Below, in pieces: positions 1 through 6,837 of a stretch of 10,064 nucleotides of DNA. The notes beneath the pieces are model-generated. The model had not been told where the DNA came from, did not search any database, and saw only the letters and a list, made by a program, of their open reading frames with translations. Made by a program: the position numbers and the translations under genes. The stretch is from Lachnospiraceae bacterium (GTDB lineage Bacteria > Bacillota_A > Clostridia > Lachnospirales > Lachnospiraceae). The DNA lies in assembly GCA_017553665.1 (NCBI GenBank), contig JAFZKM010000074.1, forward strand, positions 1 to 10,064. The letters run 5' to 3'. The stretch's first letter is position 1; every line of letters begins with the position of its first letter.

Positions 1-209
1 AAACCGCAGCCGCCGCAGTTGCTGCCCGGAAGGCATTCTCTTACCGCCTCGACTCTCGTGTCTGTCTCAACACGGAACTTTATTGCCGCAATTCCCAGCA
101 GAACGCCGATGATGAGGCCCGTAATGCCTACAACGGCGCCCGCCTTCAGCACTCCGGTCATGCTGACGTCAAGGAGCGTGATATTGCTTAAAAACCTGAT
201 CATATACAT
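1..209 (-). CDS. rnfB: RnfB N-terminus, partial (electron transport complex ferredoxin subunit)
   Basis: This is the 5' end of rnfB, cut by the left edge of the window; 69 complete codons are visible. RnfB is the iron-sulphur subunit thought to accept electrons from reduced ferredoxin and pass them into the membrane part of the Rnf complex. The sequence shows a short polar start, a single hydrophobic membrane anchor (about residues 17-43, rich in Val, Ile, Leu and Gly), then a charged linker and the beginning of the 4Fe-4S motif, CLPGSNCGGCG (residues 59-69). This matches the LPGxNCGxCG signature of the family. The ATG at 209 was chosen because AAGGGGG lies about 7 nt upstream, overlapping the rnfA stop codon; a second in-frame ATG is two codons later. 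It is the last visible gene of the rnfCDGEAB order. The ferredoxin-like C-terminal domains lie outside the window. Confidence 0.93.
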   Translation of the reverse strand, partial: MYMIRFLSNITLLDVSMTGVLKAGAVVGITGLIIGVLLGIAAIKFRVETDTRVEAVRECLPGSNCGGCG

Positions 210-221
210 GTCCGCACCCCC

Positions 222-800
222 TTAAATAAGTCCCGCGAAGCCGCAGAACGCCATAGCCATGAGACCTGCGGTGATGAGCAGGATAGGTGAGCCCTTAAGG
301 ACATGGGGAATATCGTTTTCTTCGATCTTCTCGCGGATGCCCGACATGAGAACGATCGAAATGCAGAAACCGATCGAGGTACCGAGCGCGTAAACAATGC
401 TCTGTACGAAATTGTTGCCGTCCTGGACATTGGTAAGCGCCACGCCGAGCACACAGCAGTTTGTCGTGATCAGGGGAAGGTATACGCCGAGCGCCTTGTA
501 GAGCGAAGGGATGAACTTCTTCAGGATCATTTCAACCAGCTGTACCAGAGCAGCGATGACCGCGATGAATACAAGCGTATCCATGTAGTCAAGTCCCAAC
601 GGTACGAGTATGAAAGTATGGATCGGATATGCGACCGCAGCCGCAACGGTTACAACAAAAATAACAGCGCTGCCCATTCCGACTGCCGTGTCGGTCTTCT
701 TCGATACACCGAGGAAGGGACAGATTCCGAGGAACTGGCTTAAAACTACGTTATTGACCAGAGCCGCGCCGATAAGGAGTAAAATAAGCGATTTGATCAT
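222..800 (-). CDS. rnfA: RnfA, membrane subunit of Rnf ferredoxin:NAD+ oxidoreductase
   Basis: RnfA is an integral membrane subunit of the ion-translocating Rnf complex. It pairs with RnfE in an inverted arrangement, and the pair shares a membrane-embedded iron-sulphur centre in the structurally studied complexes. The 192-residue protein has normal family length and about six hydrophobic segments. Two hallmark stretches are present: NNVVLSQFLGICPFLG (residues 16-31, Cys27) and LPLITTNCCVLG (108-119, Cys115 and Cys116). Cys27 and one of Cys115/116 are the expected cluster ligands by family knowledge. The ATG at 800 overlaps the rnfE TGA as ATGA, and GGAGG sits just upstream inside rnfE, so translational coupling is likely. 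rnfB follows after 12 nt. No anomaly was seen. Confidence 0.97.
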   Translation of the reverse strand: MIKSLILLLIGAALVNNVVLSQFLGICPFLGVSKKTDTAVGMGSAVIFVVTVAAAVAYPIHTFILVPLGLDYMDTLVFIAVIAALVQLVEMILKKFIPSLYKALGVYLPLITTNCCVLGVALTNVQDGNNFVQSIVYALGTSIGFCISIVLMSGIREKIEENDIPHVLKGSPILLITAGLMAMAFCGFAGLI

Positions 801-1615
801 TTATTGCCTCCTTCCTTCTGCTCTCCGGGAGCAGCGGGTGCTGCGGAAACCTCAGGGAATGCTTTCTTTGCCGATGCCTTCGCGTCAGCCTTCTTAGCCG
901 CTTCCTCCTCAGCTATCTGCTCGAGCAGGCCGCGGTTCGCGGTGCAGACATTGCCGATGCATTCGGAGCAATTTCCGCCGCAGGCAAGCGGTTCATCGCT
1001 TACGGGAGCGTCACCGTTGGTCGCGGATCTAAGTTTAAGCTTGTTCTGTACCGCAGCAAGTATCGCAAGAACGAAGAATGCTCCGGGTGCCATTACGAAG
1101 ATCGAGAAAGGCTCGTAGGCTTCGGGCATTACCTGAATTCCGAATGCGGTTCCGGCACCGAGTATCTCGCGCAGGAGACCGATGATCGTCAGCGCTCCGG
1201 TAAAACCGAGTCCCATTCCAATGCCGTCAAAGATCGAAGGGAGCACCGGATTCTTGCTCGCGTACGCCTCGGCACGGCCGAGGATGATGCAGTTAACAAC
1301 GATAAGAGGGATGTAGATGCCGAGCGATTTGTTCAGCGACGGCAGATATCCCTGGATCAGAAGGTCCACGATCGTAACGAAGGACGCTACGATAACGATG
1401 AATGAAGGCATTCTGACCTTATCGGGGATGATCTTCCGGAGTGCGGAGATCATCATGTTTGACATGATAAGTACGGCCGTTGTCGAAAGGCCCATACCGA
1501 GTCCGTTGAACGCGGAAGTCGTAACCGCGAGCGTCGGACACATACCCAGCATCAGTACGAGCGTGGGATTTTCTTTAATAAGCCCGTTATACAGGCGTTC
1601 TGTACATTTATTCAT
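797..1615 (-). CDS. rnfE: RnfE, membrane subunit of Rnf complex with Cys-rich C-terminal tail
   Basis: RnfE is the membrane partner of RnfA in the Rnf complex. The first roughly 195 residues match the family: ENPTLVLMLGMCPTLA (15-30, Cys26) and YIPLIVVNCIILGRAEAYA (101-119, Cys109) are the conserved Cys-bearing loops, and LGFTGAL and LREILGAG follow at about 136-155. The protein is 272 residues long, whereas most RnfE proteins end near 200-230. The extra tail begins with a C-x3-C-x2-C-x4-C cluster (Cys212, 216, 219, 224) and continues into an Ala/Lys/Glu-rich low-complexity segment (about 232-272). The tail might bind metal or a cluster, but this is inference. The start at 1615 is supported by GTGAGGAC about 7 nt upstream. 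The gene follows rnfG after 36 nt, the longest gap inside the rnf genes, and overlaps rnfA by 4 nt. Confidence 0.96.
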   Translation of the reverse strand: MNKCTERLYNGLIKENPTLVLMLGMCPTLAVTTSAFNGLGMGLSTTAVLIMSNMMISALRKIIPDKVRMPSFIVIVASFVTIVDLLIQGYLPSLNKSLGIYIPLIVVNCIILGRAEAYASKNPVLPSIFDGIGMGLGFTGALTIIGLLREILGAGTAFGIQVMPEAYEPFSIFVMAPGAFFVLAILAAVQNKLKLRSATNGDAPVSDEPLACGGNCSECIGNVCTANRGLLEQIAEEEAAKKADAKASAKKAFPEVSAAPAAPGEQKEGGNK

Positions 1616-1651
1616 TTATTTGTCCTCACGATGTAAATTGATGCTTTCGTT

Positions 1652-2320
1652 TCAATTATCAACAAGATTCATGGTCTCAAACAGCACTTCCTCTGCAACC
1701 TTAAGTCCCGCGTTTACAGAGCGGGTAACAGCGGTCGTTGTGATCGTAGCGCTCGATATCGCATCGATCTCGGTATCACCGCTGATATTACGCTTTGATA
1801 GGGAGTACTGTCCGACTTTTGCGTCTTTAAACTGTGACTTGAACTTATCTTCCTTGGCGTTCATTCCGAGTCCCGGTGTCTCCGAAATCGTAAGGAACTC
1901 GATCCCGCGCAGAACTCCGCGCTCTTTCGCGTTGCTGCTCAAGCCGTTCGAAATACCCATGGTCAGGGTTATCTTTCCGCCATAGCCCTTTGTGCTCGTT
2001 ACTGTGAGAACCCAGCCGAGGGTTGTTCCGCTTCCGTCTACGGCTCGTGCTATCTCATCGATCGTAACGCCCTCATACGCCTTGTCGGAAGAGATCAGCG
2101 CATTGGCTTTATCCAGTATGGTCTGTGTCATTTCCTCCGCACTCACAAGTTCGGGGAAAACTGCCTGATATGCATCGGCCTTTGCCTGCGCCTCGGTCTG
2201 CGCGATCGGATCCTTTGTGATCTCATATACAAATCCGAGCGCTATCGCCGCAACCAGCGTGATCGCGAAAAGGATCAGCGCGTCATGCACAAGAGTGTTT
2301 TTCTGTTTTGCTTCACTCAT
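1652..2320 (-). CDS. rnfG: RnfG, covalent-FMN subunit of Rnf complex
   Basis: RnfG is a membrane-anchored subunit carrying covalently bound FMN that relays electrons through the Rnf complex on the outer side of the membrane. The 222-residue sequence shows an N-terminal membrane anchor (about residues 14-32), then the FMN-binding domain with KGYGG (111-115), SETPGLG (146-152) and the flavinylation motif DAISSAT (186-192). Thr192 is the expected phosphoester attachment site by family knowledge. The motif has Ser190 where Gly is common, a tolerated variation. The start ATG at 2320 overlaps the rnfD TGA as ATGA, with GGAGG upstream within rnfD, indicating translational coupling. A membrane flavin transferase (ApbE) is expected to modify it, but none is encoded in this window. 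Confidence 0.96.
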   Translation of the reverse strand: MSEAKQKNTLVHDALILFAITLVAAIALGFVYEITKDPIAQTEAQAKADAYQAVFPELVSAEEMTQTILDKANALISSDKAYEGVTIDEIARAVDGSGTTLGWVLTVTSTKGYGGKITLTMGISNGLSSNAKERGVLRGIEFLTISETPGLGMNAKEDKFKSQFKDAKVGQYSLSKRNISGDTEIDAISSATITTTAVTRSVNAGLKVAEEVLFETMNLVDN

Positions 2321-3309
2321 TTCGCAGCGCCTCCTTTCTTTGCCTTTACAATACCGAAGGCTCTCGGCATCGTAAATCTCTCAATGAAAGGAACCAGCAA
2401 ATTGCAGAATATGATCGCGTAGGAAACGCCCTCCGCGGAATTACTGAAGATTCGGATAATGCCTGTGAGTAAGCCCAGCAGGATACCGAATACGATCTGT
2501 CCGAGCTTTGTGATGGGGCTCGTTACATAATCCGTAGCCATGAACCATGCGCCGAGCATGAGTCCGCCGCCGCAGAGCTGCATAGCAAGATACATCAGAT
2601 CAAAGCCGTGTCCGCTGAAGATCAGCATAAATGCCGCGAATGAAAGTATGTAAGCTGCAGGGATACGGAGGCTGATCACCTTACGTACCAGCAGGTAAGC
2701 CGCGCCGATCAGAATGCACATCGCGCTTGTCTCACCGATAACGCCGCCGGTATAGCCGAAGAACATATCCGAAAGGCTCGCTTCGCCGCCGTTCTTGATG
2801 ACCGCGAGAGGTGTAGCCGATGAAAGTCCGTCGACGGCAGATGCCCCGTTGTAAAAAAGACTGCTGCCCTTCTCGACAGCAAAGTCCGTCATCCTTCCGG
2901 CGAAGCAGATCATCAGGAATACGCGGCCGCCAAGGGCGGGATTCATGAAGTTCTGTCCGAGACCGCCGAAGAATTCCTTAACTACGATGATCGCGAATGC
3001 CGAGCCGATGACAGGCATCCAGAGCGGAACCGACGCGGGCAGGTTCATGCCCAGCAGAAGTCCCGTAACAAGAGCGCTGCACTCGGTAAAGCCCTGCTTT
3101 TTCTTTAAAACGAATCTGTTCCATAAGAATTCAGAGAGCATGGCTGCCACCACTGCGGTCAGCAGCACAAGGAACGCCCTGAAGCCGAATCTGTATACAC
3201 CCATTGCGCTCGCGGGGATAAGCGCGATCGCAACGTCACGCATGATGGATCTGGTCGTAACACCGCTTCTTACGTGAGGAGAAGCGGATACATTATACAA
3301 TTCTTTCAT
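2317..3309 (-). CDS. rnfD: RnfD, FMN-bearing membrane subunit of Rnf complex
   Basis: RnfD is a polytopic membrane protein related to NqrB that carries covalent FMN and is thought to take part in ion translocation. The 330 residues contain about nine or ten hydrophobic segments. Family motifs are SPHVRSGVTT (10-19), GQNFMNPALGGRVFL (118-132), the flavinylation motif DGLSSATPL (160-168, expected attachment Thr166), GYTGGVIGETSA (185-196) and ATDYVTSP (258-265). The C-terminus ends in a Lys/Gly/Ala-rich tail, typical of this subunit. The start at 3309 has GGAGGAGGG upstream in the 15-nt gap after rnfC. No truncation or frameshift was seen. Confidence 0.97.
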   Translation of the reverse strand: MKELYNVSASPHVRSGVTTRSIMRDVAIALIPASAMGVYRFGFRAFLVLLTAVVAAMLSEFLWNRFVLKKKQGFTECSALVTGLLLGMNLPASVPLWMPVIGSAFAIIVVKEFFGGLGQNFMNPALGGRVFLMICFAGRMTDFAVEKGSSLFYNGASAVDGLSSATPLAVIKNGGEASLSDMFFGYTGGVIGETSAMCILIGAAYLLVRKVISLRIPAAYILSFAAFMLIFSGHGFDLMYLAMQLCGGGLMLGAWFMATDYVTSPITKLGQIVFGILLGLLTGIIRIFSNSAEGVSYAIIFCNLLVPFIERFTMPRAFGIVKAKKGGAAK

Positions 3310-3324
3310 GTTCGCCCTCCTCCC

Positions 3325-4647
3325 TTATTTCTTCTTGCGGTTGTCGAGAATGCTTCTTCTGGTCTGCTTCAGCGCCTGAGTAAGCTTTCTGCCCGCAGGG
3401 CATACATACGTCCACGAGCCGCATTCCATGCATTCCATACCGCTGACTGATTCAAATTTCGCGTCATTGAACTTCTCCGCGGCTGCCATGAGCATCTGGG
3501 GAACCAGATTCTCGGGACAGGCCTCCACGCAGCGTCCGCATCTGATGCAGGGGCCTTCGGGAACGAGATCCATCGGGTCTTCCTTAAAGGCGAGGAGTGC
3601 CGACGAAGTCTTGGTAACCGGAACCGTTGTATCGAACAGGCTGAGTCCCATCATGGTACCGCCCGAAATAAGCTTTTTCGGTCTCTGTGTGAAACCGCCC
3701 GCCGCTTCGAGTACCTCTGAGTAGAGAGTACCGGTCTTTACGCAGAAGTTCTGGCAGTTCACCACAGCGTCGCCCGAAACCGTAACAATACGTCTGATAA
3801 GCGGAGTGCACTCCGCAACCGCCATGTGTATCGAAATAACGGTATCTACATTGTTAACGATGCAGCCTGCGTCCGCGGGAAGCATCGAAGAATTGATCTT
3901 GCGTCCGGTGACCGCATAGATCAGCTGGCGCTCGGAGCCTTCGGGATACTTTGTCTTTACTACCTGCACCCTGATACGCTTCTCGCCCTGTACCAGCTTC
4001 GAAATATTCTCGACCGCGAGAGGTTTGTTGTCCTCGATCGCGATAACGCCCTCGGCGTTGTCAAACAGCTGAAGGATGATCCTCAGTCCGTCCACGAGCT
4101 TATCGCCCTCTTCGAGCATCATGCGGTAATCGGAGGTAAGATAAGGCTCACACTCCGAACCGTTGACGATGATATGCGTGATCGCGTTCTCATCCTTCGG
4201 TGTCAGCTTAATGAAGGTCGGGAATCCGGCGCCGCCCATGCCGACAATACCCGCGTCGCGGATGATATCGCGGATCTCCTGCTTTGAAAGCCCGGTATAA
4301 TCGCGTTTTTCTCCGAGACCCGGTATGGGTTCGTACTTGCCGTCATTCTGAATGACGATCGCGTTTGTCATCGCTCCCGATACCGTAAGCGTCGGTCTGA
4401 TCTCCTTTACCGTACCCGAAACGGACGCGGCTATCGGAGACGAAACAAAGCCCCCGGCTTCAGCTATGATCTGTCCCATGAGAACTCTGTCTCCCACGGC
4501 CACTATGGGCTTTGCGGGCGCTCCGATGTGTTGTGACATCGGATAGACAAGGTCTCCCTTGGGCAGCAGCTGAACAGTGGGCTTGTTCATTGAGAGCTCT
4601 TTGCCTTCATAGGGGTGGATACCACCCTTAAAGGTTCCCTTCTTCAT
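3325..4647 (-). CDS. rnfC: RnfC, NADH-binding iron-sulphur subunit of Rnf complex
   Basis: RnfC is the peripheral subunit holding FMN, the NAD(H) site and iron-sulphur clusters; it is where NAD+ is reduced. With the start used here the protein has 440 residues. It opens with the family hallmark TFKGGIHP, followed by GMGGAGFPT (136-144) and NGSECEPYLTSD (162-173) of the nucleotide/FMN fold, and a C-terminal pair of 4Fe-4S motifs. The first, C367-x2-C370-x2-C373-x3-C377-P, is complete. The second reads C406-x2-C409-x2-W412-x3-C416-P, so the expected third Cys is Trp (codon TGG at 3414-3412). I chose the ATG at 4647 because GGAGG lies 8 nt upstream. An in-frame ATG at 4665 would add six residues (MVEENQ) but lacks a visible ribosome binding site, and the GGAGG lies inside that extension. 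The deacetylase gene ends 39 nt upstream. Confidence 0.96.
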   Translation of the reverse strand: MKKGTFKGGIHPYEGKELSMNKPTVQLLPKGDLVYPMSQHIGAPAKPIVAVGDRVLMGQIIAEAGGFVSSPIAASVSGTVKEIRPTLTVSGAMTNAIVIQNDGKYEPIPGLGEKRDYTGLSKQEIRDIIRDAGIVGMGGAGFPTFIKLTPKDENAITHIIVNGSECEPYLTSDYRMMLEEGDKLVDGLRIILQLFDNAEGVIAIEDNKPLAVENISKLVQGEKRIRVQVVKTKYPEGSERQLIYAVTGRKINSSMLPADAGCIVNNVDTVISIHMAVAECTPLIRRIVTVSGDAVVNCQNFCVKTGTLYSEVLEAAGGFTQRPKKLISGGTMMGLSLFDTTVPVTKTSSALLAFKEDPMDLVPEGPCIRCGRCVEACPENLVPQMLMAAAEKFNDAKFESVSGMECMECGSWTYVCPAGRKLTQALKQTRRSILDNRKKK

Positions 4648-4655
4648 TTGGTTTT

Positions 4656-4660
4656 CCTCC
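4656..4660 (-). promoter_or_regulatory. Ribosome binding site that sets the rnfC start
   Basis: GGAGG on the minus strand, 8 nt before the ATG at 4647. It lies within codons that would be translated from the alternative ATG at 4665, whose own upstream sequence (AACAGCAAG) has no Shine-Dalgarno match. This favours the shorter RnfC. Confidence 0.75.
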
Positions 4661-4686
4661 ACCATCTTGCTGTTTATTTGAAAATG

Positions 4687-5649
4687 TTATTCCGGTTTCT
4701 TCTTTTTGCTGTAAACGGCACCGTCCTGAAGTTTGGTCCCGTCTCTTTCCATGAGCTCGGTGATCGTAACAAATTCCCATCCGTTCTCAAGCAGCCTGTC
4801 GATCGCGATCTTCGCGGCGGCGATCGTGGTCTTATGTATCTCGTGCACAAGGATCACAGCGCCGTCGGACGCGCCGTTCACGATCTGCTCGGTAACGTAA
4901 TCCACGTCCCTGTACTTCCAGTCAAGCGTATCAACAGACCAGAGGATGCAGGGGTACCCGCAGATCGAGAGAAGTCTGTCGTTCTTCGATCCGTAAGGCG
5001 GCCTGAATACCGTGGGATATGCTCCGGTCACGTTATAAATGGCTTCGTCCGTCGAATTCAGCTGCTCCAGTATGCCTTCGTTCTTCATCGTGGACATTAC
5101 GGGATGCGACCAGCTGTGATTGCCGATCTCATGACCTTCGTTATAAGCCCTGTATACATTGTCCGAGAATTTCTCCACCTGATTGCCGATGTAGAAAAAT
5201 GTTACCTTTACATCGCGCTCAGCGAGAAAATCCATCAGCTCCTGTCCGAAATAATCGGGCCCGTCGTCAAACGTGAGCGCGATCTGTTTGTGAGGCGCGT
5301 CCGGCTCTTCGACCGTGACCACGCACTCATCGACCGTTCCGTCCTCTCCGATCGCGGTGATCGTGCAGGTTCCGGCGCCGACCGTCATGATCTCGCCGTC
5401 CTTGCCTACGTAAGCCACATCCTTGTCGCTCGAGTAATATCTGACCTCGGTTCCGATGACCGGGGATTTGAGAGCTATCGTCCTGGTTGAGGGATAAGAG
5501 AGCTTTGTGCTGCTCCTGGTGAAAATATCCCCCGCATATGCCGCGCGGATCCTGCCCGCGCATACCACCGTAAGGGCAAGCGCCGCAGCCGCAAGTACTT
5601 TTATGATTGTTTTATGAAATCCCTGCTTTGCAGATTTCATGGTGTTCAT
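4687..5649 (-). CDS. Secreted polysaccharide deacetylase (NodB domain) with Ig-like domain
   Basis: This is a carbohydrate esterase family 4-type metal-dependent deacetylase, probably acting on N-acetylated glycans of the cell wall or a surface polysaccharide. In the 320-residue form it has a basic N-terminus and hydrophobic signal segment (about 15-33) with a possible signal peptidase site after AYA (37-39). A bacterial Ig-like region follows (about 48-113), then a NodB domain. All five catalytic motifs are present: TFDDGP (126-131), HSWSH (178-182, metal His), RPPYG (216-220), DTLDW (240-244) and LVHEIH (267-272). The C-terminus is Lys-rich. The ATG at 5649 is preferred because AGGA lies 6 nt upstream and the product starts with a clean signal peptide. 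A GTG at 5700 overlaps the upstream TGA (GTGA) and would add 17 residues, but has no visible RBS. The exact substrate cannot be told from sequence. Confidence 0.9.
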   Translation of the reverse strand: MNTMKSAKQGFHKTIIKVLAAAALALTVVCAGRIRAAYAGDIFTRSSTKLSYPSTRTIALKSPVIGTEVRYYSSDKDVAYVGKDGEIMTVGAGTCTITAIGEDGTVDECVVTVEEPDAPHKQIALTFDDGPDYFGQELMDFLAERDVKVTFFYIGNQVEKFSDNVYRAYNEGHEIGNHSWSHPVMSTMKNEGILEQLNSTDEAIYNVTGAYPTVFRPPYGSKNDRLLSICGYPCILWSVDTLDWKYRDVDYVTEQIVNGASDGAVILVHEIHKTTIAAAKIAIDRLLENGWEFVTITELMERDGTKLQDGAVYSKKKKPE

Positions 5650-5655
5650 CTCTTT

Positions 5656-5659
5656 TCCT
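5656..5659 (-). promoter_or_regulatory. Ribosome binding site supporting the deacetylase ATG start
   Basis: AGGA on the minus strand, 6 nt before the ATG at 5649. The competing GTG at 5700 is preceded by CTCGACAT, which has no Shine-Dalgarno match. A further ATG at 5640 is possible but has poorer spacing. Confidence 0.55.
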
Positions 5660-5696
5660 GCCAAAATTACTTTATCGAAACGGAATACTAAGTTTC

Positions 5697-6806
5697 TCAC
5701 ATGTCGAGCACGTACTCCGAAATCGTCTCAGCCAGCTTCTTCTGGGTGATATGTGACGGATGATAGTCAGTTCCGTACCCATCCGCGGGATCCTGCGGCT
5801 TGAGCGGCAGCCAGAATATCCTCTGGTCGCCTTCGGCACGCAGCTCGCTCACCGCCATATTCACCTCGTCATTGAGTCCGTCGCCCAGAACTCCGAGCGT
5901 GCAGACGATCTTCGAGAGCGGGTTCTTCTCGCGCACATGCTTGATGAACTTCTTGTATTCCGTATAAAAAAGCTTCCTGCGCTCTTTCTCCTCCGGCTTC
6001 GCCAGCTTCGCCTTTCCGTCCGCGTCAACGGGGCGGCAGTAGCTGATGTCGTTGGTTCCGAGCAAAATGATTATCACATCGGGCTCCATCGAGAAATCAT
6101 ATTCGAAATCCTTCGGCCCTACTTCTTTATCAATGCCGAAGTTCGAACAGCCCATCAAATCGTAATAGCCCGTGATGATATTGTCAAGATTTCTTTCGCC
6201 CGAATCGGTATAACCGGAGATGATCCCGGCTCCCGACTTCGCGATGACACTGTAATCCGCGTTCAGTTTCTTCGCCGCGAGATACGGCCACGCCTTCATG
6301 AAATTCTCGGTCGCTGTGGTAAAGGTCTCGCCGAGGCTTCCCTCAACTCCGTAACCGCAGGTGATCGAATTGCCGATGATCTCGACCTTGAGACGCTTAT
6401 CCTCGGAAGGAAGCAAACCTACCGTACTTCCGTCATCGGCGGTCATGATCCCATAGGATTCGAGCTCAAGTATTCCCACAGATGACTCGGCCGACTCCGA
6501 GAGCTTCAGGATCGTATAGGTATGAACGCCAGCGTCGCGTATCTCGACCGCCATGTTTTTATTATCAAGGCGCTCGTCGAGTATCGGAGCTCCGTCCTTG
6601 AGCACGGTAACGCGCGCATAACCCGCATCGTTGTTCCCGGGCGTGATCATGTCGGCGCAGAGCAGCGCCCTGAAGCCGTCATTGCAGATAAACTCGATGC
6701 CCGTGCCCGAATACGAAAGCCAGAGACAGTCATTGTATACGAAGGCCCTGCCGATGATCTTGACATTACCCGTCCATTCGAGTGAATAAATATCGTTCGC
6801 TGTCAT
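5697..6806 (-). CDS. CE2-like SGNH/GDSL carbohydrate esterase, predicted cytoplasmic
   Basis: Probable acetyl esterase that removes O-acetyl groups from sugars. The 369-residue protein has two parts: an N-terminal beta-rich, jelly-roll-like region (about 1-125) and a C-terminal SGNH hydrolase domain. The SGNH blocks are visible as GNSITCGYG (145-153, nucleophile Ser147), SGAG (191-194), LLGTND (248-253, Asn252) and DYHPS (347-351, His349 with Asp347). This layout, and the GNSITCGYG wording, resemble carbohydrate esterase family 2 (acetylxylan esterases). CE2 enzymes are often secreted, but no signal peptide is visible here, so it may act on imported acetylated oligosaccharides (inference). 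The ATG at 6806 has GGAGG 8 nt upstream. It lies 31 nt downstream of the Mbeg1-like gene. The next gene starts 47 nt later, or overlaps it if the GTG start is used. Confidence 0.88.
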   Translation of the reverse strand: MTANDIYSLEWTGNVKIIGRAFVYNDCLWLSYSGTGIEFICNDGFRALLCADMITPGNNDAGYARVTVLKDGAPILDERLDNKNMAVEIRDAGVHTYTILKLSESAESSVGILELESYGIMTADDGSTVGLLPSEDKRLKVEIIGNSITCGYGVEGSLGETFTTATENFMKAWPYLAAKKLNADYSVIAKSGAGIISGYTDSGERNLDNIITGYYDLMGCSNFGIDKEVGPKDFEYDFSMEPDVIIILLGTNDISYCRPVDADGKAKLAKPEEKERRKLFYTEYKKFIKHVREKNPLSKIVCTLGVLGDGLNDEVNMAVSELRAEGDQRIFWLPLKPQDPADGYGTDYHPSHITQKKLAETISEYVLDM

Positions 6807-6837
6807 AAAGTTGACCTCCTGTCAGATGCCGGAACCT

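Noticed and set aside
1317..1985. 222-codon open frame on the plus strand spanning the rnfE-rnfG junction
   Set aside because: It is antisense to two clear Rnf subunits and crosses their boundary. The Ser/Ile-rich product shows no domain.
4615..5490. 291-codon open frame on the plus strand, opposite the deacetylase gene
   Set aside because: It is antisense to a gene with all five NodB motifs and a signal peptide. Its translation is rich in Arg, Asp and His with no recognisable domain, as expected for an antisense shadow in G+C-balanced DNA.
5650..5700. GTG start of the deacetylase overlapping the esterase stop (GTGA)
   Set aside because: No Shine-Dalgarno precedes it, and it would bury the signal peptide behind 17 extra residues. 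The ATG at 5649 is better supported.
5760..6485. 241-codon open frame on the plus strand, opposite the SGNH esterase
   Set aside because: It overlaps a well-supported esterase on the other strand. The product has no motif.
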